DNA from: Crenobacter luteus
GTDB taxonomy: Bacteria; Pseudomonadota; Gammaproteobacteria; Burkholderiales; Chromobacteriaceae
Length of the DNA: 64,000 nt
Assembly: GCF_004345725.1 (NCBI RefSeq)
Contig: NZ_SLXG01000006.1
Coordinates: 62,001-126,000 of the forward strand
Direction of reading: 5' to 3'
The translations under genes were made by a program, and so were the position numbers. Shown here piece by piece: positions 16,999-26,270 of this stretch (the first letter of the stretch is position 1; each line of letters begins with the position of its first letter). The notes beneath the pieces were generated by a model. That model did not search any database, was not told the origin of the DNA, and worked only from the letters and a program-made list of their open reading frames with translations.

Positions 16999-18273
16999 TT
17001 ACTTCTTCGCCAGCGCCTTGTTGCCGATGTCGCGGCGCAGCTGCTTGCCGGGGAACTGGATCAGGTCGGCGAGGCGGTAGGCGACCAGGCGCGCCTGCTT
17101 GACGCTCTCGCCGAGGCCGACGGTGCACAGCACGCGGCCGCCGCTGGTGACGAGCTGACCCTTGTCGTTGAACGCGGTACCGGCGTGGAACACCAGCATG
17201 TCGTCGGTGTTGTCCGGCACGTTGTCGATCACGTCGCCCTTCTTCGGGTTTTCCGGGTAGCCCTCGGCGGCGAGCACGACGCCGACCGCGACGCGGCGGT
17301 CCCATTCGGCCTCGACCTTGTCGAGCGTGCCGGCGATGCCGTGCTCGACCAGCACCGACAGGTCCGACTTCAGGCGCGCCATGATCGGCTGGGTTTCCGG
17401 GTCGCCCATGCGGCAGTTGAATTCCAGCGTCTTGACCGTGCCGTCCGGGCTGATCATCAGGCCGGCGTACAGGAAGCCGGTGTACGGCAGGCCGTCGGCC
17501 TTCATGCCCTCGACGGTCGGCAGGATCACCTCGCGCATCGCGCGCGCGTGCACCTCGGGCGTCACCACCGGCGCCGGGCTGTAGGCGCCCATGCCGCCGG
17601 TGTTCGGGCCTTCGTCGTTGTCCTTCAGGCGCTTGTGGTCCTGGCTGGTGGCCAGCGCCAGGACGTTGTCGCCGTCGACCATCACGATGAAGCTGGCTTC
17701 CTCGCCGGTGAGGAATTCCTCGATCACCACGCGGCTGCCGGCGTCGCCGAGCTTGTTGCCGGACAGCATGTCGTCGACCGCGGCGTGCGCTTCTTCCAGC
17801 GTCATCGCGACGACCACGCCCTTGCCGGCCGCCAGGCCGTCGGCCTTGATCACGATCGGCGCGCCCTTGCTGTCGATGTAGGCGTGCGCGGCCGCGACGT
17901 CGGAGAAGGTCTCGTAGTCGGCGGTCGGGATGCCGTGGCGCTTCATGAACGCCTTGGCGAAATCCTTCGACGCTTCCAGCTGCGCGGCTTCGCGCGTCGG
18001 GCCGAAGATCTTCAGGCCCTCGGCGCGGAAGGCGTCGACCACGCCGGCGGCCAAGGGCGCCTCGGGGCCGACCACGGTCAGCGCGACGCCTTCGGCCTTG
18101 GCGAACGCCAGCCATTCTTCGACCGAGTTGGCCGGTACGTTGGTCAGATGCTTGTCGAGCGCCGTGCCGGCGTTGCCCGGCGCGACGAACACTTTGGAGA
18201 CGCGCGGCGACTGCGCCAGACGCCAGGCGATGGCGTGCTCGCGGCCGCCGCCGCCGATAACGAGAACTTTCAT
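16999..18273 (-). CDS. purD: Phosphoribosylamine-glycine ligase
   Basis: An ATP-grasp enzyme that makes GAR from phosphoribosylamine, glycine and ATP, the second step of purine synthesis. At 424 residues it has the normal length. The N-terminus MKVLVIGGGGREHAIAWRLA, the ATP-grasp segment PIVIKADGLAAGKGVVVA and the GDPETQPIM motif are unmistakable. It follows purH with a GNAT gene between them, all on one strand. The usual bacterial neighbour order purH-purD is thus kept but interrupted. A strong terminator lies 28 bases past the stop. Confidence 0.96.
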   Translation of the reverse strand: MKVLVIGGGGREHAIAWRLAQSPRVSKVFVAPGNAGTALDKHLTNVPANSVEEWLAFAKAEGVALTVVGPEAPLAAGVVDAFRAEGLKIFGPTREAAQLEASKDFAKAFMKRHGIPTADYETFSDVAAAHAYIDSKGAPIVIKADGLAAGKGVVVAMTLEEAHAAVDDMLSGNKLGDAGSRVVIEEFLTGEEASFIVMVDGDNVLALATSQDHKRLKDNDEGPNTGGMGAYSPAPVVTPEVHARAMREVILPTVEGMKADGLPYTGFLYAGLMISPDGTVKTLEFNCRMGDPETQPIMARLKSDLSVLVEHGIAGTLDKVEAEWDRRVAVGVVLAAEGYPENPKKGDVIDNVPDNTDDMLVFHAGTAFNDKGQLVTSGGRVLCTVGLGESVKQARLVAYRLADLIQFPGKQLRRDIGNKALAKK

Positions 18274-18294
18274 GCGGTGAGAACTCCTGTCAGC

Positions 18295-18795
18295 TCACTT
18301 GCAGCGGTCAAAAACGGGATGGTACGCCACCTCGCCGACCGGCTGCGAATCTTCGAAGGCCAGCGCGAGGAAAAACGCCGGCGGCACCCCCGGCAGCGTC
18401 AGCCCGACGCGGCGCGCGAAGCCGAAACGGCCGTAGTACCCGGGCTCGCCCAGCAGCACGCAGCCGGCGGCGCCCGCTTCGCGCAAGGCGGCGAGGCCGG
18501 CCTTGACGAGGCTTCGGCCAACGTCGCGGCGCTGCCGGTCGGGCCGCACCGCCAAGGGCGCGAGCCCGTACCAGCCGCAGGCTACGCCGGCGACGGTGAC
18601 CGGGCTGAACGCGACGTAGCCGATCACCTCGCCGCCCTCCTCGGCGACCAGGCCGAGCGAGAGCGCGCCGGCCGCGCGCAGCGCGTCGACCAGCAGGTGC
18701 TCGTCGTGGCGGCTCCTCGGCTGCTCGGCGAACGCGGCGCACAGCACGGCGCGGATTGCCGCGCCGTCCTCGGGCCGTTCGGGCCGGATCTTCAT
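18295..18795 (-). CDS. GNAT family N-acetyltransferase
   Basis: A 166-residue acetyltransferase of the YhbS-like group (COG3153). The N-terminus MKIRPERPEDGAAIRAVL, the GYVAFSPV strand, the acetyl-CoA loop PDRQRRDVGRSLV and the closing GEPGYYGRFGF are typical. The substrate is unknown. It is inserted between purH (stop 17 bases upstream) and purD (start 21 bases downstream), so it is probably read through as part of the purine operon. I would not assign it to purine synthesis. Confidence 0.85.
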   Translation of the reverse strand: MKIRPERPEDGAAIRAVLCAAFAEQPRSRHDEHLLVDALRAAGALSLGLVAEEGGEVIGYVAFSPVTVAGVACGWYGLAPLAVRPDRQRRDVGRSLVKAGLAALREAGAAGCVLLGEPGYYGRFGFARRVGLTLPGVPPAFFLALAFEDSQPVGEVAYHPVFDRCK

Positions 18796-18812
18796 CGCTT
18801 CCCCAACCGGTC

Positions 18813-20390
18813 TCAGTGGCGGAAGTGGCGGGTGCCGGTCAGCACCATCGCGATGCCGTGCTCGTCGGCGGCGGCGAACACTTCTTCGTCGCGCATCGAA
18901 CCGCCCGGGTGGATGATCGCCTTGATGCCCTGCTCGGCGATCACGTCGATGCCGTCGCGGAACGGGAAGAACGCGTCCGACGCGGCGACCGCGCCGGCGA
19001 GGCTCAGACCGGCGTCCTGCGCCTTGCGGGCGGCGATGCGGGTCGAATCGACGCGGCTCATCTGGCCGGCGCCGATGCCGGCGGTCTGGCCGTTCTTGCA
19101 GAACACGATCGCGTTCGACTTCACGTACTTGGCGACGCGCCACGCGAACATCAGGTCGGCCATTTCCTGCTCGGTCGGGGCTCGCTTGGACACCACGCGC
19201 AGCTCGCCCGCGCCGACGTTCTTCAGGTCGGGCGTCTGCACCAAGAGGCCGCCGCCGACGCGCTTCATGTCGAAGCGGTTGGCGCCGGCGACCAGCGGCA
19301 CTTCCAGCACGCGCACGTTCTTCTTGGCGGCGATGAGGGCCTTGGCCTCGTCGGTGAAGGCCGGGGCGATCAGCACCTCGAGGAACTGGCCGGTGACGGC
19401 TTCGACCGCCTCGGCGTCGACTTCGCGGTTGAAGGCGATGATGCCGCCGAAGGCCGACGTGGTGTCGGTGGCGAACGCCAGACGGTAGGCGGTCAGCGGG
19501 TCGGCCGCGACGGCGACGCCGCACGGGTTGGCGTGCTTGACGATCACGCAGGCCGGCGCGTCGAAGGTCTTGACCGCTTCCCACGCCGCGTCGGCGTCGG
19601 CGATGTTGTTGTACGACAGTTCCTTGCCCTGCAGCTGCTTGTAGTGGGCGATGCTGCCCGGCGCCGGGTCGAGGTCGCGGTAGAAGGCGGCGGCCTGGTG
19701 CGGGTTCTCGCCGTAGCGCATGTCCTGCACCTTGACGAACTGCGCGTTCAGGCGGTTCGGGAAGGCGAACTGCTCGGGCACGCCCTCGATCGAGTCCTCG
19801 GTCAGGCTGGTCAGGTAGTTCGAGATCGCGCCGTCGTAGGCGGCGGTGTGGGTGAACGCCTTCTTGGCCAGCTTGAAGCGGGTCGCCTTCGCCAGCGCGC
19901 CGCCGTTGGCCGCCATCTCGGCGATCAGCGCCTCGTAGTCGGCCGCGTCGGTGACGATGGCGACGTGGGCCCAGTTCTTGGCGGCGGAGCGCACCATGGT
20001 CGGGCCGCCGATGTCGATGTTCTCGATCGCGTCTTCCAGCGTGCAGTCGGCCTTGGCGATGGTCGCCTCGAACGGGTAGAGGTTGACGCAGACGAGGTCG
20101 ATGTTGCCGATGCCGTGCTCGGCCATCTTGGCGACATGCTCGGGCAGGTCGCGGCGGCCGAGGATGCCGCCGTGCACCTTCGGGTGCAGCGTCTTGACGC
20201 GGCCGTCGAGCATTTCCGGGAAGCCGGTGTAGTCGGACACCTCGGTCACGGCGATGCCGGCGTCGGCCAACAGCTTGGCGGTGCCGCCGGTCGACAGCAG
20301 CTCGACGCCCTGCGCGGCGAGGCCGCGCGCGAATTCGACGACGCCGGTCTTGTCCGACACGCTGAGGAGGGCACGTTGGATCTTGCTCAT
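18813..20390 (-). CDS. purH: Bifunctional AICAR formyltransferase / IMP cyclohydrolase
   Basis: Catalyses the last two steps of purine synthesis, from AICAR to IMP. The 525-residue protein starts [20 protein letters not shown] and has the cyclohydrolase domain (about 1-195, with [13 protein letters not shown] and [16 protein letters not shown]) and the formyltransferase domain (about 200-525, with [12 protein letters not shown]). First gene of purH-GNAT-purD on the minus strand. The 106-bp gap to fis includes the fis terminator and a short AT-rich promoter-like stretch. Confidence 0.97.
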   Translation of the reverse strand: MSKIQRALLSVSDKTGVVEFARGLAAQGVELLSTGGTAKLLADAGIAVTEVSDYTGFPEMLDGRVKTLHPKVHGGILGRRDLPEHVAKMAEHGIGNIDLVCVNLYPFEATIAKADCTLEDAIENIDIGGPTMVRSAAKNWAHVAIVTDAADYEALIAEMAANGGALAKATRFKLAKKAFTHTAAYDGAISNYLTSLTEDSIEGVPEQFAFPNRLNAQFVKVQDMRYGENPHQAAAFYRDLDPAPGSIAHYKQLQGKELSYNNIADADAAWEAVKTFDAPACVIVKHANPCGVAVAADPLTAYRLAFATDTTSAFGGIIAFNREVDAEAVEAVTGQFLEVLIAPAFTDEAKALIAAKKNVRVLEVPLVAGANRFDMKRVGGGLLVQTPDLKNVGAGELRVVSKRAPTEQEMADLMFAWRVAKYVKSNAIVFCKNGQTAGIGAGQMSRVDSTRIAARKAQDAGLSLAGAVAASDAFFPFRDGIDVIAEQGIKAIIHPGGSMRDEEVFAAADEHGIAMVLTGTRHFRH

Positions 20391-20458
20391 GATTCTGCGT
20401 TCCAGTCTGGTTGATTTAAAACTTCAATATCGAAAAACTTTGCGTGAAGCGACACCCG

Positions 20459-20493
20459 AAAAAGCCAAAGGCCGCCTCGCGGCGGCCCTTTCG
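20459..20493 (-). terminator. Intrinsic terminator of dusB-fis
   Basis: On the minus strand a GGGCCGCC / GGCGGCC stem with loop GCGA lies directly after fis and is followed by TTTGGCTTTTTC. Confidence 0.75.
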
Positions 20494-20496
20494 GCG

Positions 20497-20733
20497 TCAG
20501 ATCAGGTCGTAATTCTTCATCTTCTTGCGCAGCGTGTTGCGGTTCAGCCCCAGCAACTCGGCCGCCCGCGTCTGGTTGCCCTGCGTCTGCGTCAGCACCA
20601 CCTCGATCAACGGTTTTTCCACGCAGGCGAGCACCATGTCGTAGATGGCCGACGGCGTTTCGCCGTCCAGGTCGCGAAAGTACTGTTCCATCGCGAGCCG
20701 GATGGTCTGGGCGATATGGTCGTTGCTTTGCAT
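20497..20733 (-). CDS. fis: Fis family DNA-binding protein
   Basis: A 78-residue nucleoid-associated regulator, the short form usual in betaproteobacteria. The C-terminal helix-turn-helix LTQTQGNQTRAAELLGLNRN, followed by TLRKKMKNYDLI, is diagnostic. I chose the ATG at 20733 (MQSNDHIAQTIRLAMEQYF); longer versions run back into dusB. It begins 22 bases after the dusB stop, reproducing the conserved dusB-fis operon. Confidence 0.93.
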   Translation of the reverse strand: MQSNDHIAQTIRLAMEQYFRDLDGETPSAIYDMVLACVEKPLIEVVLTQTQGNQTRAAELLGLNRNTLRKKMKNYDLI

Positions 20734-20755
20734 GGTTGTTGTTGGTGTCAGCGTT

Positions 20756-21817
20756 TTAGTTGTCCACATCCCCGGCCGCCCCCTCGTCAAGGTAGCTGAG
20801 GCGTTCTCCGCTCTCGGCGAGGCGGTCGAAATAGGCCGCGACCGCCGCCCTTTGCGTCTCGGTGCTCTCGAGCTGGTACATCGCCTGCCGGAACGCGTTC
20901 GCACCGGCCAGCCCGCGGGTGTACCAGGCGATATGCTTGCGCGCGACCCGGCAGCCCGAGTATTCGCCGTAAAAGCGGTATAGCTCGTCCAGATGCTCCA
21001 GCAGCACGTCGCGGATCTCGTCGACGCGCGGCGGCGGCAGCAACTGGCCGGTATTCAGATAGTGGTCGATCTCGCGGAAGATCCACGGCCGGCCCTGCGC
21101 GGCGCGGCCGATCATGATCGCGTCGGCGCCGGTCTTTTCAAGCACGAAGCGTGCCTTCTGCGGGCTGTCGATGTCGCCGTTGGCCACCAGCGGGATCGCG
21201 ATCGCACGCTTGACCGCGGCGATGGTGTCGTACTCGGCCTCGCCCTTGTACATGTCCTCGCGCGTACGCCCGTGCAGCGCCAGCGCGGCGATGCCGGCAT
21301 CCTCGGCCAACCTCGCGATCTTCATCACGTTCTTGTTGGCGCGACTCCAACCGGTGCGGGTCTTGAGCGTCACCGGCACATCGACCGCCCTGACCACCGC
21401 GTCGAGGATGCGCGCGACCAGGTCCTCGTGCTGCATCAGCGCCGAACCGGCGGCGACGTTGCACACCTTCTTGGCCGGGCAGCCCATGTTGATGTCGATG
21501 ATCTGCGCGCCGTGCGCGACGTTCAGGCGTGCCGCCTCGGCCATCTGCGCCGGGTCGGCGCCGGCGATCTGCACCACGACCGGCTCGACCTCGCCGTCGT
21601 GGTTGGCGCGCCGCAGCGTCTTGGGCGTGGTCCACAGCGCCTTGTTCGAGGTGATCATCTCCGACACCGCCATGCCGGCGCCCAGCCGCTTGCACAGCAT
21701 GCGGAACGGGCGGTCGGTGACGCCGGCCATCGGCGCGACGATCAACCGGTTCTTCAGCGTGTAAGGCCCGATGCGCATGGGTCTGGAGATGGCTTTGCGG
21801 TCGAAAAGGGCCGCCAT
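20756..21817 (-). CDS. dusB: tRNA-dihydrouridine synthase B
   Basis: An FMN enzyme that reduces uridine to dihydrouridine in the tRNA D-loop. Counting from the ATG at 21817 (353 residues), the barrel begins RIGPYTLKNRLIVAPMAGVT, with catalytic Cys113 in NMGCPAKKV and the phosphate-binding motif GADAIMIGRAAQGRPWIF. An ATG at 21778 (MRIGPYTL...) would fit family alignments equally well, and neither start has a good ribosome binding site. It is cotranscribed with fis. A perfect copy of the 12-base motif lies inside (ARLAED). Confidence 0.95.
   Translation of the reverse strand: MAALFDRKAISRPMRIGPYTLKNRLIVAPMAGVTDRPFRMLCKRLGAGMAVSEMITSNKALWTTPKTLRRANHDGEVEPVVVQIAGADPAQMAEAARLNVAHGAQIIDINMGCPAKKVCNVAAGSALMQHEDLVARILDAVVRAVDVPVTLKTRTGWSRANKNVMKIARLAEDAGIAALALHGRTREDMYKGEAEYDTIAAVKRAIAIPLVANGDIDSPQKARFVLEKTGADAIMIGRAAQGRPWIFREIDHYLNTGQLLPPPRVDEIRDVLLEHLDELYRFYGEYSGCRVARKHIAWYTRGLAGANAFRQAMYQLESTETQRAAVAAYFDRLAESGERLSYLDEGAAGDVDN
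21302..21313 (-). repeat. AGGTTGGCCGAG motif copy
   Basis: A perfect minus-strand copy within dusB, encoding RLAE. Confidence 0.7.
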
Positions 21818-21903
21818 TGTATAGCTTTTCGCGCGGCCGGTAAAAACCTTTTTGATTATTTTTTAGGCAGGGCCGATAGCCGGAAATAATCGCCCTGAAC
21901 GTG

Positions 21904-21937
21904 AAAACGGCGGGCGCCCGCGTGGGGCGTCCGCCGT
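21904..21937 (-). terminator. Intrinsic terminator of rnpB
   Basis: On the minus strand the stem ACGGCGGACGCCC / GGGCGCCCGCCGT (one mismatch) is followed by TTTTC just after the 3' end of the RNase P RNA. Confidence 0.8.
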
Positions 21938-21947
21938 CGTGTGAGGG

Positions 21948-22353
21948 GGAAGTCAACCGGTAAGCCGGGTTCTGTCGTGGACAGTCATTCCTCTAGACCT
22001 GCCGTTGCCGACAGGCTCAAGCAACCTACCCGGGTGCAGCGCGGGCCACGCCATCGCACCCCTATTTGGTCTTGCTCCGGATGGGGTTTAGCCTGCCGTC
22101 CGTGTTGCCACGTCCGCGGTGCGCTCTTACCGGGCCGGGTTTCCCCGGCCGCCCCCGAAAGGGTCCACCTTTTCACCCTTGCCTGTGCCTTGTTCCCGCT
22201 CCGCTCGCGCGTTCGGGGGCCATCGGCGGTTCCGCTCTCTGTTCCACTTTCCATCGCCTCGCGGCGTCCGGCCGTTAGCCGGCATCCCGCCCTGTGGAGC
22301 CCGGACTTTCCTCCCCATCCACCAAAGGATGCGGCGACTGTCTGGTTGGCTTC
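21948..22353 (-). ncRNA. rnpB: RNase P catalytic RNA, class A
   Basis: The minus strand reproduces the universally conserved parts of bacterial RNase P RNA in order: 5' GAAGCCAACCAGACAGTCGC, GGAGGAAAGTCCGGGCTCCA, a conserved GGTAAGAGCGCACC, the CCAAATAGGGG segment, and near the 3' end GGAATGACTGTCCACGACAG followed by AACCCGGCTTACCGG. About 405 nt, a normal class A length. It lies alone between dusB and tamB, and the frames overlapping it are not genes. The ends are approximate to a few bases. Confidence 0.95.
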
Positions 22354-22418
22354 CGGCCGCCATTGTAGCGCAAGCACCCGGCGCCGTCAGGCTCGGCCAA
22401 CGTCGGGCTGTCCCGCCC

Positions 22419-25400
22419 TCAGTCGAAGCGCCGCGTGAAGCGGGTCTCGACCGACGAATCGACGTTGCCGGCGCGCAGCACGACCGACCAGCTCTTGCTG
22501 AACTGGTAGGAGAACTTGAACGCCTGCTTGGCGCTGCGTATCCCGTACTCGTAGCCGACGAACAGCTCGCGCGTCAGCTGCTTGCCGACGACGAGGATCT
22601 GCTCGGCCGGGCTGACGCGGCCGTCGGCGTAGGTCTTCTCGCCGCGGCTGCTCAGCCCCAGGTCGTCGAACAGGCCGACGCGGTCGTTGATGTTGCCGGC
22701 GAGGAAGGCGCCGGCGCTGGCCGCCAGCGCGACGTCGTCGCCGCCGCCGGTGCTGGCGGCGCGCCCGAGCACCAGCCAGGCGAGCTTGTCCTTGTCGCTC
22801 ATCGCCTCGTCGGCGATCAGCCGCACATTCGGCGCGGACACCGTCCCCGTCACCTCGACGCCGGCGCCGACCGGCGACAGCCGGCGCTTGGCGCGCACCG
22901 ACAGGCTCGGGTTGTCGAGCGGGCCGGCGAAGGTGATCACGCCGCGCTCGATGTCGAGGTCCTGGCCGTAAGCCTTGTAGCGGCCCTCGACCACGCGGAC
23001 CTGCCCGAGCGCGGTCGGCGCCTCGCCGGGCTTGGCCGCCAGCCGGACCGTGCCGGTCAGCGACACGTTCAGGCCCTGGCCGCTCAGCCGGAAGCGGTCG
23101 CCGAGGTCCAGGTCGAGCGCCAGCGTGATCGGCAGGCTGGGCGCGCCGTCGGCCGGCGCCTTGTCGCGCCCCTTGACCACCACGTCGTCGGACAGCGTCG
23201 GCGCGCCTTCCTTCGGCAGGTCGATGCGGCCGCGGTCGGCGCGCAGCCGTCCGCTGACGAGCACGCCCTGCGGCGTCAGCGCGATCTCGCTGACGCCCGA
23301 CACCACCAGCCGCCGCTCGCGACTGCTCAGCAGCGCGAACTGGCGGAACTCGATCTTCGCGTTCGCCTCGGCGCCCGCGTCGCCGGCGCGGAAACGCCCG
23401 GCGGCGACCACCTCGCCGCGCCCGCCGGCAAAGCGCAGCTGCTCGAGCCGGATCTCGCGGCCGTCGATCTGCGCGGCGAGCACGCCGTCTTCCAGCTTCA
23501 GGCCGCTCTTGCTGTCGACAAAGCCCAGCCGGCTGCCGGCGACGCTGCCGCGCCACAAGGGCGCGGCCGGCGTGCCCGACACCAGCAGGTCGGCGGCGAC
23601 CGCGCCGCTGAGCGTCATGCCCGGCCCGGTCAGCGCCGTCAGCCGCGCCAGCTCGGCCACCGCCAGCCGCACGCGGCCGTTCATCGGCGCGTTCATCTGC
23701 GGCAGGCCGGTCGGCGCGGCGAGGCTCAGCTGTCCGTCGACGGTCGCGAAGCGGCTTTCGACGGCGACATCGACCAGCGCACGCCCGCCGGCGAGGCGCA
23801 CGGCCAACTCGCTCTTGCCCAGCTCGAGCACGGCCTTGCGACCGTCGCGGCCGGGCGCGACGACGTCGCCGGCCTGACGGCGCAGCGCGAGCGTGCCGCG
23901 CGCGCCGGCGCCGAGCGTCAGGTCCCAGTCGGCGGCGAACACCAGGTTCTGTTCGACGGGCAGCTTCAGCCACGGCTCGAGCCTCGCGAGCGCCAGCGTG
24001 TCGAGCGCGCCGCGCGTGCGGACCGCGCCGCTGGCGCGCCAGTCGAAGGCGTCGAGCCGCACCGTGCCGCCGGCGAGCGCGAAGCGCGTCGCCGACAGCG
24101 ACACCGCGTCGGCGGCGGCGGAAACCTTCGCCGGGCTCAACAGGCGCAGGCCGAGCTCGCCGGACAGCGCGAGGCGTTCGACCGTGCCGCGCCACACCAG
24201 CGCGTCGGGCGCGAGCCCGCCGTTGGCCGACAGCGCCAGCGTGTGCGGCCGCCCCTGCAGCTTGAGCGCGCCGGCCGCCTCGATACGGTGCGCGCCGCGG
24301 TTGCCGTCGGCGTCGACGCGGAGCGTGTCGATCGTCTGCCCCGGCACGGCGACGTCGCTGGCCGCGAGCGCGAGCTTGAACGGCGCGTTGCCGCCGACGC
24401 GCACGTCGCCGTCGAGGTCGAGCCGCTGCGCCCGCACGCCGCCGGGAGCCGCCAGGCCGTCGACGCGCAGGCGCGCCGCGAGCTGCGGCGCGGCGCTGCT
24501 GCCCGACAGCGTCAGCTCGCCGCGCGCCGAACCGGCGAAGCCCGGGCCGATGCGCGACAGCGCCGGCGCGTCGAGCTTGACGGCGATCGCGTCGCCGGGC
24601 GCGCCCCAGCGGCCGTTGGCGTCGAAACGGTTCTCGGCCAACGCGACGCGCGCCGCGAGCCGGGTCAGACGTTGGCCGAGCAAGGCCGCGTCGATGCGCG
24701 CCGCCAGCGGCGACCCCGACAGCCGGCTGTTGGCCAGCTCGAGCAACAGCTTGGCCGACAGCGGCGCGGCCAGATTGCCGCTCGCCGACAACTTGCCGTT
24801 CAGCTCGCTCGTCGGCAGGCCCTTCATCAGCCGCGCGACGTCGACGCCGCGCAGATTGCCGGCCAGCGCGAAGCGCTGCGGGCCGTCGAGACCGAGTTCG
24901 CCGGCCAGCGCCAGCTCACCGCGTCCGCCGACCGGGCCGGTACCGAGGCGCAGCGCCTCGAGCTTGAGCGTGCGCGGCGCACCGCCGCCGGACAGCGCCA
25001 GCCGGCCGTCCGCCGACAGCGTGCGGCCGGCCAGCGCGAAGGCCACGCGCGGCGCGGCGGCGGAGCCGCCCAGGGCGATCCGTCCGCCTACCGTGTCGGC
25101 CGGCGCCTTCTCGTGCAGCGCGGCGAGGCCGACGTCGCTCAAGGTCGCCGTGAAGTCGAGCGCGTCGCCCGCCACGCGGCCGGCGACGTTCACGCGGCCG
25201 GCGAGCAGCTGCACCAGCGCGTCCTCGACAGTGAAGCCCGCGTCGTCGACGGCGACCCGGCCGGCGACGAGGTCGAAGGGCAGCCGGTCGGCGGACAGCG
25301 CGCCCGGTTCGAGGTTGCTCGCCGTGACGCCGCCCACGAGCGCGTCGCCGTCGGCCGGGCGCAGCAGCAGCGCGAGGTTGAGGCGGGCGGCCGGCCAGGC

Positions 25401-26270
25401 GGGATTCAGCGCGCGCGGGTTGACGCCGCCGACGCGCACGTCGAGTGCGCGCACCTTGTGGTAGACGCGCGGCGCGAACGGCGCGAGCCGGCCGTCGACC
25501 TCGGCCGACAGGCCTTCGCCCGTCACCGTCCCGGCCAGCCGCGGCGACAGCAGGTCGGACGACAAGGTGAACGCGGCGGCGACCGCGCGCCCCTCGAGTT
25601 CGCCGTCGGCCGTCAGCCGCCCCGACAAGGCGAACGGCCGCACCGCGCCGAGCGACAGCGTCGCCCCTGCCCTGCCCCAGGGGCTGCCGAGCCGCTTGAG
25701 CTCGACGCGGTGGACGTCGTCGCGGTAGCGGTAGGCCGCCTCGACGTCGAACAACTGCGCCTGCCCGTCCCGGCTGACGCTCTGCAGCGTCAGCGCGTCC
25801 AGCCGCACCGCCAGCGGCAGCCCGAGGCTGTCGGGCGCGCCGGCCGGCGGCGTCGGCGACGGTTTCAGCGCGGTCGACTTCAGGTGGCCGAGCGCCAGCC
25901 GCTCGACCCACAGCTCGCCGCGCCACAGCGCGCGCGGCCGCCAGTCGAGCGCGACGCGGTCGAGCTCGACGCGCTCGTATTCGCTCTGCCAGACGAGGCC
26001 GGACAGCTCGAAGCCGTCCCACAGCGTGCCGCGCCCTTCGGCGACCGCGAGCCGGCCGCCACTCAAGGTGTCCAGATGGCGCGTCAGCGTCGCGAAGCCG
26101 GCCGGCGTCGCCGTCAGCCACGCCAGCGCGACGAGCAGCGCCGAGAGCACCGGGAAGCCGACGACGAGCGCGGTGCGGACGACGCGACGCCGGCGCGGCG
26201 CGGGCGGTGGCGTCTCGCCCTGCGGCGGGGTCGGCGGCGGCGCGTCGTCGCGGATCGGCGTGTCGTCCAT
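22419..26270 (-). CDS. tamB: Translocation and assembly module inner-membrane protein TamB
   Basis: A 1283-residue AsmA-like protein that spans the periplasm and, with TamA, helps move beta-barrel proteins or phospholipids to the outer membrane. An N-terminal membrane helix (about residues 30-52) follows a proline-rich cytoplasmic tail. A long beta-rich region of repeated 'LxLxxxLxGxxxAP' type follows, and then the conserved C-terminal DUF490/TamB domain, ending in KSWSVVLRAGNVDSSVETRF. The ATG at 26270 shares one base with the tamA stop (TGATG). The frame is open through tamA by chance, so the 1894-codon reading is rejected. Confidence 0.92.
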   Translation of the reverse strand: MDDTPIRDDAPPPTPPQGETPPPAPRRRRVVRTALVVGFPVLSALLVALAWLTATPAGFATLTRHLDTLSGGRLAVAEGRGTLWDGFELSGLVWQSEYERVELDRVALDWRPRALWRGELWVERLALGHLKSTALKPSPTPPAGAPDSLGLPLAVRLDALTLQSVSRDGQAQLFDVEAAYRYRDDVHRVELKRLGSPWGRAGATLSLGAVRPFALSGRLTADGELEGRAVAAAFTLSSDLLSPRLAGTVTGEGLSAEVDGRLAPFAPRVYHKVRALDVRVGGVNPRALNPAWPAARLNLALLLRPADGDALVGGVTASNLEPGALSADRLPFDLVAGRVAVDDAGFTVEDALVQLLAGRVNVAGRVAGDALDFTATLSDVGLAALHEKAPADTVGGRIALGGSAAAPRVAFALAGRTLSADGRLALSGGGAPRTLKLEALRLGTGPVGGRGELALAGELGLDGPQRFALAGNLRGVDVARLMKGLPTSELNGKLSASGNLAAPLSAKLLLELANSRLSGSPLAARIDAALLGQRLTRLAARVALAENRFDANGRWGAPGDAIAVKLDAPALSRIGPGFAGSARGELTLSGSSAAPQLAARLRVDGLAAPGGVRAQRLDLDGDVRVGGNAPFKLALAASDVAVPGQTIDTLRVDADGNRGAHRIEAAGALKLQGRPHTLALSANGGLAPDALVWRGTVERLALSGELGLRLLSPAKVSAAADAVSLSATRFALAGGTVRLDAFDWRASGAVRTRGALDTLALARLEPWLKLPVEQNLVFAADWDLTLGAGARGTLALRRQAGDVVAPGRDGRKAVLELGKSELAVRLAGGRALVDVAVESRFATVDGQLSLAAPTGLPQMNAPMNGRVRLAVAELARLTALTGPGMTLSGAVAADLLVSGTPAAPLWRGSVAGSRLGFVDSKSGLKLEDGVLAAQIDGREIRLEQLRFAGGRGEVVAAGRFRAGDAGAEANAKIEFRQFALLSSRERRLVVSGVSEIALTPQGVLVSGRLRADRGRIDLPKEGAPTLSDDVVVKGRDKAPADGAPSLPITLALDLDLGDRFRLSGQGLNVSLTGTVRLAAKPGEAPTALGQVRVVEGRYKAYGQDLDIERGVITFAGPLDNPSLSVRAKRRLSPVGAGVEVTGTVSAPNVRLIADEAMSDKDKLAWLVLGRAASTGGGDDVALAASAGAFLAGNINDRVGLFDDLGLSSRGEKTYADGRVSPAEQILVVGKQLTRELFVGYEYGIRSAKQAFKFSYQFSKSWSVVLRAGNVDSSVETRFTRRFD

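Noticed and set aside
22119-22438. Open frames over 21941-22438
   Set aside because: They overlie the RNase P RNA gene.
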